DNA from: Vespula vulgaris
Lineage: Eukaryota > Arthropoda > Insecta > Hymenoptera > Vespidae
DNA: 64,000 bases
Direction of reading: 5' to 3'
Assembly (NCBI RefSeq): GCF_905475345.1
Contig: NC_066610.1
Coordinates: forward strand, 593,501 to 657,500
A program made the translations under genes and the position numbers. The notes below the pieces were generated by a model. The model made no database searches. It was not told the origin of the DNA and saw only the letters and a program-made list of their open reading frames with translations. This document shows, piece by piece, positions 38,276 through 50,894 of the stretch. The first letter of the stretch is position 1. Each line of letters opens with the position of its first letter.

Positions 38276-41200
38276 CTACATAAACGTTCGTAGTAATGAT
38301 AGATAAGCCATTGATGACTTGACTATCTGCAAAATTTACAAAAAGATGACAAATCTTAACCTGTTTAAATTGTCGAATAAATACCAAATAAAAACTAATA
38401 AAGAAAAGAAAAACAACGATCTAAGGGATATAATATTTCCTTATAGAAATAAAACGAATAAAATATACGTATGATATATCAAAAATAATAAAAAATATGA
38501 ACACACCATCTCGATAAATAATGAAAAGTTAAGGAATAAAAACAATAAATCATAAACAAATAAAAATAAACTGTTCTAAAGAAAACAACAACTTTTGGAC
38601 CACGAAAAATATATTAAAAACAAAAAATTGACAGGAGAGGATAACGAAAGTAAAATAAAGAGAAAATAGATTAACGAGATGCCGATTATAAGATAATAAC
38701 TTAAAAATTTTTTTAATCTTGCAGATGAGAAACAAAAAAAAAAGAGAAGAAGAAGAAACAGAAATAAAAATACGACCCACCTCTGTAAAAGTACGCACGG
38801 ACACAACGCAAAATTTCACACAAGTCAATTGCAGTGGCTTTCTAGCTCGCATCATGCAAATGCAAATCGATTTCATATCGATCGTCGATAGTTCATACCA
38901 GTTGCAATGATAAAGTGCTTCGCACAAGCTCGTGCTCTGGATTAAAGAAAGAAAAAAAAATAACAAAACTGTATCAATAAATTATTGAATCAAATAACAG
39001 ATGGAATTGAAATTTAATAAGAATTCGATTAGTTACTTCTTCGATGAGACATTCACCGATGTAACAATAAGTGAACAACGTGCCAGACAAAACGGAAACA
39101 TATATAAAGAACGTTATTATACCAATTCCTTCTAATACTGTTAAACTCTACAAAATCAGAAATTATCTGTTAGACAATATACGGTACAAAAATTGAGTAG
39201 AGTTACATATACGTACGGACAGCATTTGATAACACGATATACAAAGCTGTATAGTTGTCCCAAATAAATGTTGTCCAATAACTACATTAAAACTATCCTC
39301 TAATATATCCCCTAATCTGAAACAGTTACGAAGAGGATAAAATAGTTATTATGACATCTTCCTCACATTAAAAGAAAAATAATTTCAATTTAATTGTGAA
39401 GTAGTATTTGTGCTCGCTGATATTAAAAATTATGAGACACGTGTCATATTCATTTTTCATAAGGAACGCATATAAGGGATGAAACAACACCTTCGAATCT
39501 ATTTACGAAAAAATCAAATGTTAATAATCCGTTGTATTCAACAATATGTATTCGAACAAGAATTTGTTCGATTTTCAATATAAAATAATTCAATTAAAAA
39601 ATGACTTGAAACGTTAAAATGAACATCTTCGAGGAACATCTTCAAAAGAACATTACAAAGTTTACTTTTCACGATAAAATATAAAAAAAGAATGAACAGA
39701 TTGAAAAAAAAATGTTATACACATAAGAAATTACAGTGTAGCAAACATATATTAACTGAAGAGTTATATTTGCTCTATTATGAATGGTAAAACAAATATA
39801 GCGTCGTTGAAAACATTTTTAAGATTGACAACATCAATCTTAAATAATATGACTAAAAAATTATTTGAAACGTTAAAAGAAAAATTTCGAAATTTACTTT
39901 TCACGATAAAATAAAAATAAAAAATGAATCGATCTAAAAAAAATGTTTTCATACACATGAGAAATTCTATACAAGTACAAATATATATTAATTAAAACGA
40001 GATATATTTGCTCTATTGTGGATGGTAAAACAGATATTGGGTTGTTGAAAACACTTTTGGGCATTTACTTTTGTATAAGTTTACGAGAAAAAACTCTTAA
40101 TATTTGCAATTTTCCTTGCGATTAAATCACTTACAATTTCATTAATAAAAATCAGTATTATTAAAAACAATTCTACTAGTGAACAAACCATCTAATTTTT
40201 TTATAACGGAATTGTAATAAAACTAGGAAAAAAGAAAACATTTTTAAAAATCCATTTCCTAAAAATACTCTGAAAAGCCGCGTCTCATAATTGATTTTGC
40301 TCTACTCATTTGTATTGTTTGAAAATGGAAAAAAAAAACTTCGATCAGCATACGTTCCATTATAAATTAGATTTAATTATAGAAGTGATATCACCTTATC
40401 AAACGATGGTGTCGTAGAATCATTTTTCGAATTCCCTGCCGACAACCATCGGAATCATTTAAAACATCCTTCATTCTGCACTTCAATATGGCCAATTGAC
40501 CGGTAAGATGAAATCCGGTGGTAGCCAATAAACTATCAGTTCCGATGTAACCGGAAAGGATTATTACTACACGAAAAAATTCATGTATGCAGCCAAATGT
40601 ATAACTTTTTACATCGTATGGTTTTAATAATGGCTTTATTTTATAAGGTAATTTATATTCCAATGAAGAATTCGCCATAACTGCATAAAGAAAAAATTAT
40701 TATTTACGTTAATAACGTAATTTTTTTTATCATTCGCACTGATTCTTATTATTTTACCGAATGCAGAAAAGTAACGAATTTTTATTTATATTATATTTTA
40801 TATTTAGCATAAATTAATTTTCTATACTATTATACATATATATTATTTACTGTAAAATTAATTTTTATACACAAAATTTTATTATTATATTTATTACTAT
40901 TCTTTTCTGTCTCTTTTAAGATTTCTTCCATTATTATTATTTCTAACACTATTATTATTGTACTTATTTTTATTATTATAATATTCATATATAATTATTC
41001 AATTAGTACAGAAATAGTATTTTTAAAATGTAGAATAGATTAATTCTTAATCCATTATACAATTTTTTATACGTATATCTAAACTGGAGATTCAAAGAAC
41101 GGATTACAAGTTTTCATCACAGAAAAGTAAAGATATTTAAAGAAATTGATAGAATTTCAAACATTGTTTAAATATCTTCGACAATTAAAAATGAATAAAA

Positions 41201-43645
41201 AAAATTTTTGAAAAAAAGTTACTTGTTCATTAAAATAAAATATATTTCTATTATAAAAAATATAGGTACCTATTCGAAAAAACAAAATTGTCATTGCAAT
41301 GATCTTGGAACGTTTCAGTAAATAATCTCTCCGATACAATCAAATAATATTTATCAGAAAAATTTATACTTATGTGTATATATGTATATATTGCAATTTT
41401 ATCCATTATTTTGTCAGAAGAAAATCTAAATAGTTAACAGAATGCTATATAATAGAAATATTTAAAATGATTGTATTACCTGCAAGAACATTCGGTATGA
41501 CATTTTTAAAATAATAATAAATTGTTAAGAAGGTCATCGATGGAAATGCAGTCATGATGAATATGTAGGAAAATTTGTTATATCTCATAAAAATCAGTCT
41601 CTCTTCTTCGGTTTTATAATTATCGACTATGTAATCGTTTTCTGTTTCTGTCAAAAATCTTGACAAAGATCGATACTTTATTCGACACATCCCAAATTTC
41701 GTCACTGTCATTACCACCAACATGTTCTCCATAACGTTTGTCATTACGTAACGGATATCTTTGATGTATTCGATCAAATCGAGAAATCCTAAAAAACTGT
41801 AAAGACATCCGTAAAATAGAAATGGTACGAACAACGAGTCACGAATTTCCAATGGCCAAACTCCAGAAAAACCGAGCAATCTTTTGCACCATGTAATTGC
41901 TTTCTTGGTATTGGTGAAATATGTATCCTTGAAAAACATAATGCAAAACAACAATGTTTCCATTAAATAGTATGTTACAGAATTGGAGATATAAATGTAT
42001 TCCTGGCTCGTCAAATTACGAGCATAAAGTAAGCCAATACGTTGGTATTCAATGTCGAAATTTTTAATATCAATGTTGTACCAAATGTATCTAGATGATT
42101 TTAAAAATCAATTACACCTTTTTGAGACTTTTTCATATTATTAGTTTTCTTTCTTTATCGTCAAGAAGTTCACAGACGTTGTATTAAACAATTCCATATT
42201 ACTTATTGACCATCTCAATAATCTTAATAATTTAAAATCCTCTAATAACTTTTGATCCATTTAGTGGATATTTTAGATAATAAAAAGAAATAGGTTAACG
42301 CTTGATAAAATTTCATCACTTGTCATTTAAAAATAATAAATAAAATTATTGTTTTTGTTAAGTCCAATCTTTTTGTACACATCAATAAACTTACATATAA
42401 TAATATTCTTTTATATACATAATCAAAATATAGATATATCTAAAATCTTAGAATATATTTATATATCGTATTAAAAAATACTAATTATTTAAATTATACA
42501 AAATCAAAAAATGCTGAAAGAAAATATATTACAATATATACATATACGTGATAATATAAATATATATGTATATAATAATAGAAAAATAAATTTTTAAACA
42601 TTCAAACATTGACATTGTTGATTGCTACAATATTTTTATAAATCCTTCAAAAAGCTACAGTGCAATTATCACAGTTATAATAACTTTACTGTAATTATTA
42701 ATTATAATTATGATGCTTAAATAAAATTATATTCTTATCTCTGTAACACCTCAATGACATATGGTTGTCCATATCAATCAGTGAATCGCCTAAAAATGTA
42801 AAATTGTTGACACAAACACAGCATAAACTTGTAGAAAAATGGAACAATGAATTGTAGATATTAGAGTAATAAATCAAACATTTGTTTACGCTTATCATAG
42901 AATATAATTGTTAACAAATTTGTTAATAAACTTTCGATATATTAAAGACTATTAAACTAATGACAGATAATCGAAATAATTATTTCTATTTACATTAGGA
43001 AAATATAAAAGTAAATATTAAATAGTCACAATTTCATTATTATAAATTGCTAACAGGAACGAAAATTGTTGCAATTGTTAATGACAATTATTAATTGTTT
43101 CACAAAGCACAATTCTTACTACTCATTTGTTTATCAAGAAAATTATTTTGTTCCATATCAATTGACATATAGAGTAATTAATTCTTGAATTTACACCATG
43201 ACTTCTTCAAGAAAATAATTAGCAGTCACATGAGATACTACTGCAGCAATCAACTTATTAAAAAAATTTCTCTTAGAAAAATCAAAATTAAGATTTTTCC
43301 AAGTCGCGAAGATAGTTCAAAAAATGAAAATTTAAATCAGACGAGAAATAAGGATAGCATCGACTGTGTTCTAAAAAAAATTATCTATTAATTATCTATA
43401 TAAAAATTCTATTAAAAATTTTATCGAGATCTCAAGAGTTAGGAAAATGCTAAAAAAGAAAGGAAAAACATCGATTTTTTGAAACCGTGACAATAGCTTT
43501 TCCCTTTACGAAAGTCCAAACAAATTCACTCAGGACGATTATTATCACAAATCGTCTCATTCGTCCAACGAACTGACAACATTTTATAAAGAATAAATAA
43601 ATAAATAAAATGACTTTATCACCATACTTCTCTGGTTCTTTCCAT
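38276..43645 (-). CDS. Odorant receptor copy 6 (7tm_6), intact, 7 coding exons
   Basis: Exons, 5' to 3': 43645-43628 (M-E-R-T-R-E), 41927-41480, 40680-40395, 39316-39217, 39147-39037, 38936-38781, 38326-38276 (stop TAG). The joined frame gives 389 residues. Exon 2 starts D-T-Y-F-T-N-T-K-K, of the VWPLE type, and exon 4 is the GQHLFGTTIQLC type. Exon 3 is nearly the same as in copy 3. The exon 6 donor is GTGGGT, weaker than GTGAGT elsewhere, and the C-terminus reads YLSLLRTFM. Intron 3 (1078 nt) is longer than in most copies because it holds a duplicated segment related to copies 3 and 5. All 7tm_6 hallmarks are kept. Confidence 0.92.
39835..40031. repeat. Duplicated segment in intron 3 of copy 6
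   Basis: This segment partly repeats 39568-39820 just beside it but is much closer to intron 3 of copies 3 (about 17484-17690) and 5 (about 32130-32340) than to its neighbour. The junction carries an inverted 7-bp pair, AAGATTG at 39821-39827 and CAATCTT at 39835-39841, able to form a small hairpin. It looks like an insertion of converted sequence next to the resident one. Confidence 0.6.
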
Positions 43646-44318
43646 TTTGCTCGTTCGAAGGTTGCCGACAGACTGTTCGTCGAGGCACTATCTACTCCCG
43701 ACGAAAACTACGTGCAAAAGGAGTTGAAATTAGTTGGTTGAATATTTCATGCAACTAACGAATAAAACAGAAAAAGGAAAGAAAAGGAGAAGCAAAATAT
43801 CAGGTAGCTTTCAAGTCCCTTTCGATCCTTGTCGAAAGTACGGATTAAAAAAAAGGAAATGAGAAGGGGTGAGTCGTCAACGAACACAGTAGACTCAACA
43901 ATAATTGATCAACACTCGATGAACACTGTTCTGCATTAATTATTTTTATCTACCCTGCTCTTTAAGCGGAATATACCTTGTCTTCTCTTTTTTAGGACTC
44001 TATATCCGTCGAAAGTTTCTATGTAACGCCCTTGTGAATATTTTCGGAGCAAAAAAGAAAACGACGACCCTCGCTATTAGTACGGAATAGAAAAACAAAA
44101 AAATAAAAGGGTATTCTAGTTAGGTAGTTGAATTCTAACCTTCCACGAGTCTCTTTGCTGCCAATTTTCTTCTAATTAAAACTATGGTGAAACATCGAAG
44201 TTATTAGAATGCAATTGTTGTAGATCTTTGGGGATGCTACTGGAAATAACGAAAATTATTACAAAATTAATGGGAAGTTAAACGAAAATATTTTCATCTG
44301 ACAGAAATTATTACGTAC
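43646..44318 (-). promoter_or_regulatory. 5' leader/promoter block of copy 6, with intron-like element
   Basis: Contains a variant TGCATTAATTATT at about 43932-43944 (about 293 bp before the ATG) and the TATA-like motif near 44000. The intron-like element at 44240-44318 is shorter here (79 nt) and starts GTACGTAATAAT instead of GTAAGTAATAAT. The acceptor GTTATTTCCAG is kept. Confidence 0.5.
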
Positions 44319-44593
44319 GGAAAAAACTTACTGAAGTAGGTATTTATCAAAGTAAATTTTCATTTATTATAGTAACAGAAAATGTTATTTTACTCGAAAG
44401 ATCGATTACGTTAAAAATGTATGATCAATTATTTACAGTCACATACACAAATTCATATTTGTTCTCAATCGTCTATAATTTGCAAACTAATAATATAAAT
44501 TATATAAATTAGACAACATATGTGTGTGTATGTGTGTGTATATATATATATATACACATATATTTTTTTGTGACGTTTTAAATTATATCTTAT

Positions 44594-44643
<50 letters not shown>

Positions 44644-45206
44644 ATAGTTAAATCCTGATTAAAAATTTTATAACAATTTGATTTGTAATAATTTTCAAAT
44701 TAAATTCATATATATAAAATTAAAATTATACTTCAGTATAAAATATATTTAATACGTGTATATTTAAAAATGATCAGAACTATATATATTATACAAATTA
44801 TAAATTATAATTTCTATAACATCTTTAATCATGTAAAAAAATATTTCTTTATTCTAAAAAATCAGAATTTTTTTTCAATATTGAAATATATGCATAAGAC
44901 AAATCGGGGATACACATTCGCATTTAATTATGTATATATATTTTACAATTTGCAATTTGTGCTGATGCATAAAAATTTTTAATAAAGTAACAAAAATGAG
45001 TACTTTTTTAAACGTGGAAACTTCAGTCAAATATATTCATGTAGATAACAAATATATATTTCATAATGTTTATCTTATCAATATTTATCTAAATTACGTG
45101 ATTGTATGCACATTTATTATACCCAATAAGTTTCAAATTTTTATCAAAATATTAATAATAATATGCCAATAATAATTATTCAAGACTAATTGTTATACAA
45201 TTTTAT
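44319..45206. other. Spacer between copy 6 leader and copy 7
   Basis: AT-rich with no gene. A TA microsatellite at about 44597-44641 is bounded by TATAACAT on the left and ATGTTATA on the right, so about 57 bases form one perfect palindrome (about 44591-44647). The 3' flank of copy 7 follows. Confidence 0.6.
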
Positions 45207-48200
45207 TTACATTATCGTTCGTAATACTGATAAGTACGCCATCGACGTCTTGATTATCTGTAAAAATTTATAAAAAAATGACAAATCTTTTGAACTTTGA
45301 AGTATTAAAATTATCAAAAATATTCGAAATAAAAATTCAAAAAACTGATAAAAAAGAAATAAAATTATCAACGAGATTATAAAAATAAAACAAATAAAAC
45401 ACCTAGGGAAAATAATAAAAACATAGAATACTTCATCTTGATAAATGTCACAAAGTTAAGAAATAAAAACAATAAATCATGAACAAATAAAAATAAAAGG
45501 ATTTTCTAAAGAAAATCAAAACTTGTAGATCGCGAAACGTATATTGAAAAAAGAAATTGACTACGAAAAAATAACGAAAGTAAAATAAAGAAAAAAAAAA
45601 ATGATTAGCGAAATACCGATTATAAGATTATATCTTAAAAATAAAAAAAAAAATAACGACTCACGTCGGTAAAAGTACGCAAAGACACAACGCAAAATTT
45701 TGCGCAAGTCAATTGCAATGGCTTCCTAGCGCGCATCATGCAAATGCAAATCGATTTCATATCGATTGTCGATAGCTCGTACCAATCGCAATAATAAAGC
45801 GCTTCGCATAAGCTTGAGCTCTGGATTAAAGAAAGAACAAAAAAAAAATAAACTCGTATCAATAAATTATTGAATCAAATTACAGATTGAATTGAAATTC
45901 AATAAGAATTCGATTAATTACTTCCTCGATGAGACATTCACCGATGTAACAATAAGTGAACAATGTGCTCGATAAAACAAAAAGAAATGCTGCGAACGTT
46001 ATTATACCCAAACCTTCTAATACCGCTAAACTCTAAAAAATTAGAAATTATGTATTAGAGGATAATCGGTGCAAAATTTGCATAGAGTGACGTATACGTA
46101 CGGAGAGTACTTCGTAACTCGACATACAAATTTGAATCGTTGTACCTAACAATTGTTGACAAATGACGATATTAAAACTATCTTCTAATATATCCGCTAG
46201 TCTGAAACAGATAAGAAGAAGATAAATTCTTTTTTATAATGACACTTTCCTTATACTAAACGAATAAAAATTTGTTTCACTATGAAGTAGTCTTAATGCG
46301 TGTTGATGTTAAAAATTATGAGATTACTGTCGGTTCTGTTTCTACCACATATCCGTATTAAGGAAGAAAAGGATCGTGTCAAATTTTTCTATGGAGAAAT
46401 CAAATATTAATAATTCGTTATAATCGAACAATCGTATGCAAGCAAAATTTAATCAATTTTAAATCTGAAATAATATAAATAAAAAGTGACTTGAAAAATT
46501 AAAATGACCATCTCAAATTTTACTTGTCGCGATAAAATATAAACAAAGAATAAAATAATATAAAAGAAAGTATATTCTTATAAACATAAAATTATACTGA
46601 ATATGTATTAATTAAAACAAAAATATATTTATTCCATTTTGAATACTAAAATAAATGTGGTATTGATGAAAAGGCTTTTGGATTTTTACTTTGGTATACG
46701 TCTACGACAAAACTCATGATCTTTGAAATTTTTCTTATAATTAAATTGTTTACAATCTTATTAATAAAAACCTACATTATTAAAAACAATTCTATTAGAG
46801 AACAAAATTGTATAATTATGTTCGTAACAAAATTAAAAAAAAAAAATCTCTAAGAAAAAAGAAACAAATTACAAAAATTCATATCTTCAAAATATATTCA
46901 AAAAAATCCGCGTCTCATAACTGATAGCATTCTTTTGTACCATTTAAAATAAAAAAAAATACAATATATTCCACTCAATACATGTTCCTTTACAAATTAA
47001 ATATATTAATAAGAAAAGTGTTGTCACCTTATCAAACGATGATGTCGAATAATCAATTTATGTATTCCCTGCCGAGAACCATCAGTATCATTTAAAACAT
47101 CCTTCACTCTAATTCTCAATATAGCCAACTGACCGGTAAGGTGAAATCCAGTAGAAGCCAATAAACAATCAGTTCCGATGTAACCGGAAGTAACCATTGT
47201 TATACGTAAAAATTCGTGTATGCAACCAAACGCATAACTTTTTGCATCATACGGCTTCACTAATGGCTTTATTTTATAAGGTAATTTATATTCCAATGTA
47301 GAATTTGCCATAACTACGTTGAAAGATAATAGAGATTTAATAAAATTATTCGTCTATTTCTGAACGATAACTTTGAAAAATATTGTTTAAACAACAAACA
47401 TTATTCAATCATCTCGATAAATTTAAAGTAAATAAGAAAATGTTTCAGACAAATGTTATTTGTTCTTCTACGTAAAATATATTGCCATTATAAAAAATTC
47501 TTATTCGTTAAAACGAAGTTTTGATTGCAATGACATTGACATATTCCACTAAAAAAAATCTCTGACAATCAAATGACTATTGCTAGCAAAATTTGTACGT
47601 GTTTATAAATTTACACACACGCAAATATATTTAAAATTTAGTCTATTATTTCGTTAGAAGTAAATTTAGAAAGATTTAAAAAAATGATATATAATAAAAA
47701 TATTTCAAATGATTGTATTACCCATAAGTATACTCGATATGACAGTTCTAAAATAATACAAAAGAATTATGAAGCTCATCGATGGAAACGCAGTCATGAT
47801 GAATATATAGGAAAATTTATTATATTTCATAAAAATCAGTCTCTCTTCTTTGGTTTTATAATTATCGACGATGTAATCGCTTTCCGTCTCTGTCAAAAAT
47901 CTTGACAAAGATCGATATTTTATTCGGCACATCCCAAATTTCATTAGTGTCATTAACATTACCATGTTCTCCCTAATGTTTGATAGTACATAACGAAAAT
48001 CTTTGATATAATTGATCATATCGAGAAGTGCTAAAACACTGTAAAGACATCCGTAAAATAGAAATGGTAGGAACAACGAATCTCGAATTTCCATTGGCCA
48101 CACTCCAGAAAAACCGAGCAAACGTTTGCACCACTTCATCGCTTTCATGGTACTGGTAAAATCTATAACCTTGAAAAAATAATACAAAACAGCGATGTTT

Positions 48201-49264
48201 CGATTAAAGAGTATAGTACAAAATTGGGAGTCTAAAAATGTTCATAGCTTGAAAAATCACGAGCCTAAAGGGTGACTTGAAAAAATAGTATTTGATTGAT
48301 CAATATGTTGGTATCCAATGTCGGAATTTTTAATACCAATATGGAACTAAAAGAATCCTGATGATTTCAAGAATCAATTGTGCTTCTTTTCGTAGGTTCT
48401 TTTTGATATATGTTACTTTTCAATGATATATGGTTGCTTTTACCAAACAGTTAATCTCCTAAAAATATAAAATTCTTGCTACAAACACTGCATAAAATTG
48501 CAGAAAAAGGTGACAATGAATTTCAATTATGGCGATAATAAATTAAACCTTTGTTTATATCGTCATAAAGTATAATTTTTTATTAAATATGTTAACTAAC
48601 TTTTGAATCATTAAACATGAATGAACTAATCAATGATATTCGAAATAATAATTTATATTTACATTAAAAGAACATAAACATAAATATTTATTATTATCAA
48701 TTTCATCATTATAATTTTAAAGATGATGAAAAAATTGTTAATAATAATCATTAATGATTTAACAAAGAATTTTAAAAATCCTCATCTATTCATATCTATA
48801 ATTAAAAAATGCTTTTATTTAATATCACTTGACATATGAATTAATTAATTCGTAAATCAATTAGAAATAATCACATTATGATTTCACCGAGAAATTAATT
48901 AACAATCTCATAAAATGACACTGTAGTAATCAACGTGTTAAAAAAAATTACGAATTTTCATGTTGATGGTTAATCAAAATGAACATTAAAAATAAAAAAA
49001 ACGGTAGTTTCGGCTTTAAAAAAGTTGCCGATATTTATCGAGATCTCAAGAAATAGGAAAATGCAAAAAAAAAAGGAAAAATTTCAAATTTTTTGAAACC
49101 GTGACAATGGCTTTTCCTTTCATGAAAATCGGAATAAAATCACTCAAAATGATTATTGTCACAAAATATCTCACTCGTTAAACGAACTGATAACTATTTA
49201 TAAAAAAAAAAATTAATAAATAAATACAATGATGCTGTCACCATACTTCTCTGGTTCCTTCCAT
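45207..49264 (-). CDS. Odorant receptor copy 7 (7tm_6), intact, 7 coding exons, shortened intron 1
   Basis: Exons, 5' to 3': 49264-49247 (M-E-G-T-R-E), 48169-47722, 47313-47028, 46201-46102, 46032-45922, 45820-45665, 45257-45207 (stop TAA). The joined frame gives 389 residues. Exon 2 is the DFTSTMKAMKW/VWPME type (close to pseudogene 2), with SVLALLDMINYIKDF. Exon 4 is the CQQLLGTTIQICMSSYE type. Intron 2 is the short class (408 nt). Intron 1 is only 1077 nt because about 1 kb is missing near 48400-48415. The C-terminus ends LRTIM, where other copies have LRTF(M/I). This is the most compact complete gene in the array. Confidence 0.92.
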
Positions 49265-49983
49265 TTTGCTCGATCGAAAGTCGCAGACGGACTGTTCGTG
49301 GGGGCACGATCTACTTCCAACGTAAACTATATACGAAAGGGGTTGAAAACGCTATGTTGAATAATTCATGCAACTAACGAAAAAAAGAAGAAAAAAAAGA
49401 AAAGAAAAAGAGAAATGAGACAGTTTTTGAGTCCGTTTCGATCCGTATCGAAGGTACAGACCAAAAAAAAAGGAAATGAGAAGGGGTGAGTCGTTAACGA
49501 ACGAAATAGACTCAACAATAATTGATCAATATTTGGCGGACCTTGTTTTGCATTAATCATTTTTGTCTACCCTTTTCTCTCAAAAGAATATACCTTATCT
49601 TCTCTTTTTATTGGACTCTATATCCGTCGAAAGTTTCTACGTAACGCCCACGTGAATATTTCTCGAGCGAAAAAAAGATATAGCAACGCTCACTATTGAG
49701 TAGAGTTTAACTACGGAATAGAAAAAGAAAAAAGAAACTAAAAAGGTATCCAAGTCGTTAAGTAATTGAATACTAGTCTTCCACGAGTCTTCTTGTTGTC
49801 AGTTCTCTTCTAACCGGTCGTCATGTAGTTTACAAAAAGCATGTTAGAGCATCGGTGTCATAAGAATGGTATTGTTAAAAATGTTTGGGACCACATCTGG
49901 AAATAAGAAAAATTGTTGCTAAATTCAATTATACATGGGAGGTTAAACAAGAATATTTTTAAGTGAGAAAAATTATTACTTAC
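49265..49983 (-). promoter_or_regulatory. 5' leader/promoter block of copy 7, with intron-like element
   Basis: Contains TGCATTAATCATT at 49549-49561 (about 291 bp before the ATG), the TATA-like GATATAGAG near 49618, and an 87-nt intron-like element at 49897-49983 (GTAAGTAATAAT to TTCTTATTTCCAG). The upstream half is nearly identical to copy 4, two gene copies away. Confidence 0.55.
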
Positions 49984-50894
49984 GTGCCAAAAGGACTTTT
50001 TGAAGTTGGTATTTAGCAAAGTGCATTTCATTTTATTATGATTAAGGACATAGCTCAGAAATATTATATTACTCGAAAGATCGATTACGGTAAATATATA
50101 TAATCGATTAATTATTATTGATGGTAATAAACTTAGTGTTTGAATTATTAATTTTTTTCGTTACAAGCAGCACTTACAATCATATGCAATGTCAACAGTC
50201 ACATACACACATATATTCATTCATATTTATTCTCAGTCGTCTATAATTTGCAAATTAATAATATAAATATAATAGAAATTAGAAAGTATATGTGTGTATA
50301 TATATTTTGTAACATTTTTAATTTTATTTGAATTATTATTTAAATATATAGTCAACATATACATTATTCAACTCTGATTAATAACTTTTAATATCTAATA
50401 ATTTTCAAATTAAATTCACATATGTAAAATTAAAATTATAGTTAAATATAAAATCTATTTAATGGAGGTATACATTTAAAAATAATCAAAATGTATATTA
50501 CACAAATTATAAATTATAATTTTTGTAATATTCATAATCATCTAAAAAAAATATTTAATTATTCTAAAGACAAAATTTTTTTTTTATAAATTTTTTTTTA
50601 ATAAATTTAATATTGAAATACATGCACAAGATTCGAATCTGGGATACACATATGCATTTATAAAAATTTCTAACAAAATAACAAAAATGTGAAGTTAGTT
50701 TAGAACTGAAAACTTGAGTCAGATATATTCATATAAAGAACAAATATGTTCTCTATTTATCTTATGAATATTTATCTTAATAACATGGTTGTATGCATTT
50801 TTATTATATGCAGTATCTTCAAAATTTTTTTTTAGGATGTCATAAATAACATTCCAGTAATAATTATTCAAGACTATTTCTTTCACAATTTCAT
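49984..50894. other. Spacer between copy 7 leader and copy 8
   Basis: AT-rich with no gene. It is homologous to the other intergenic spacers but lacks a long microsatellite. The 3' flank of copy 8 begins at about 50650. Confidence 0.6.
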
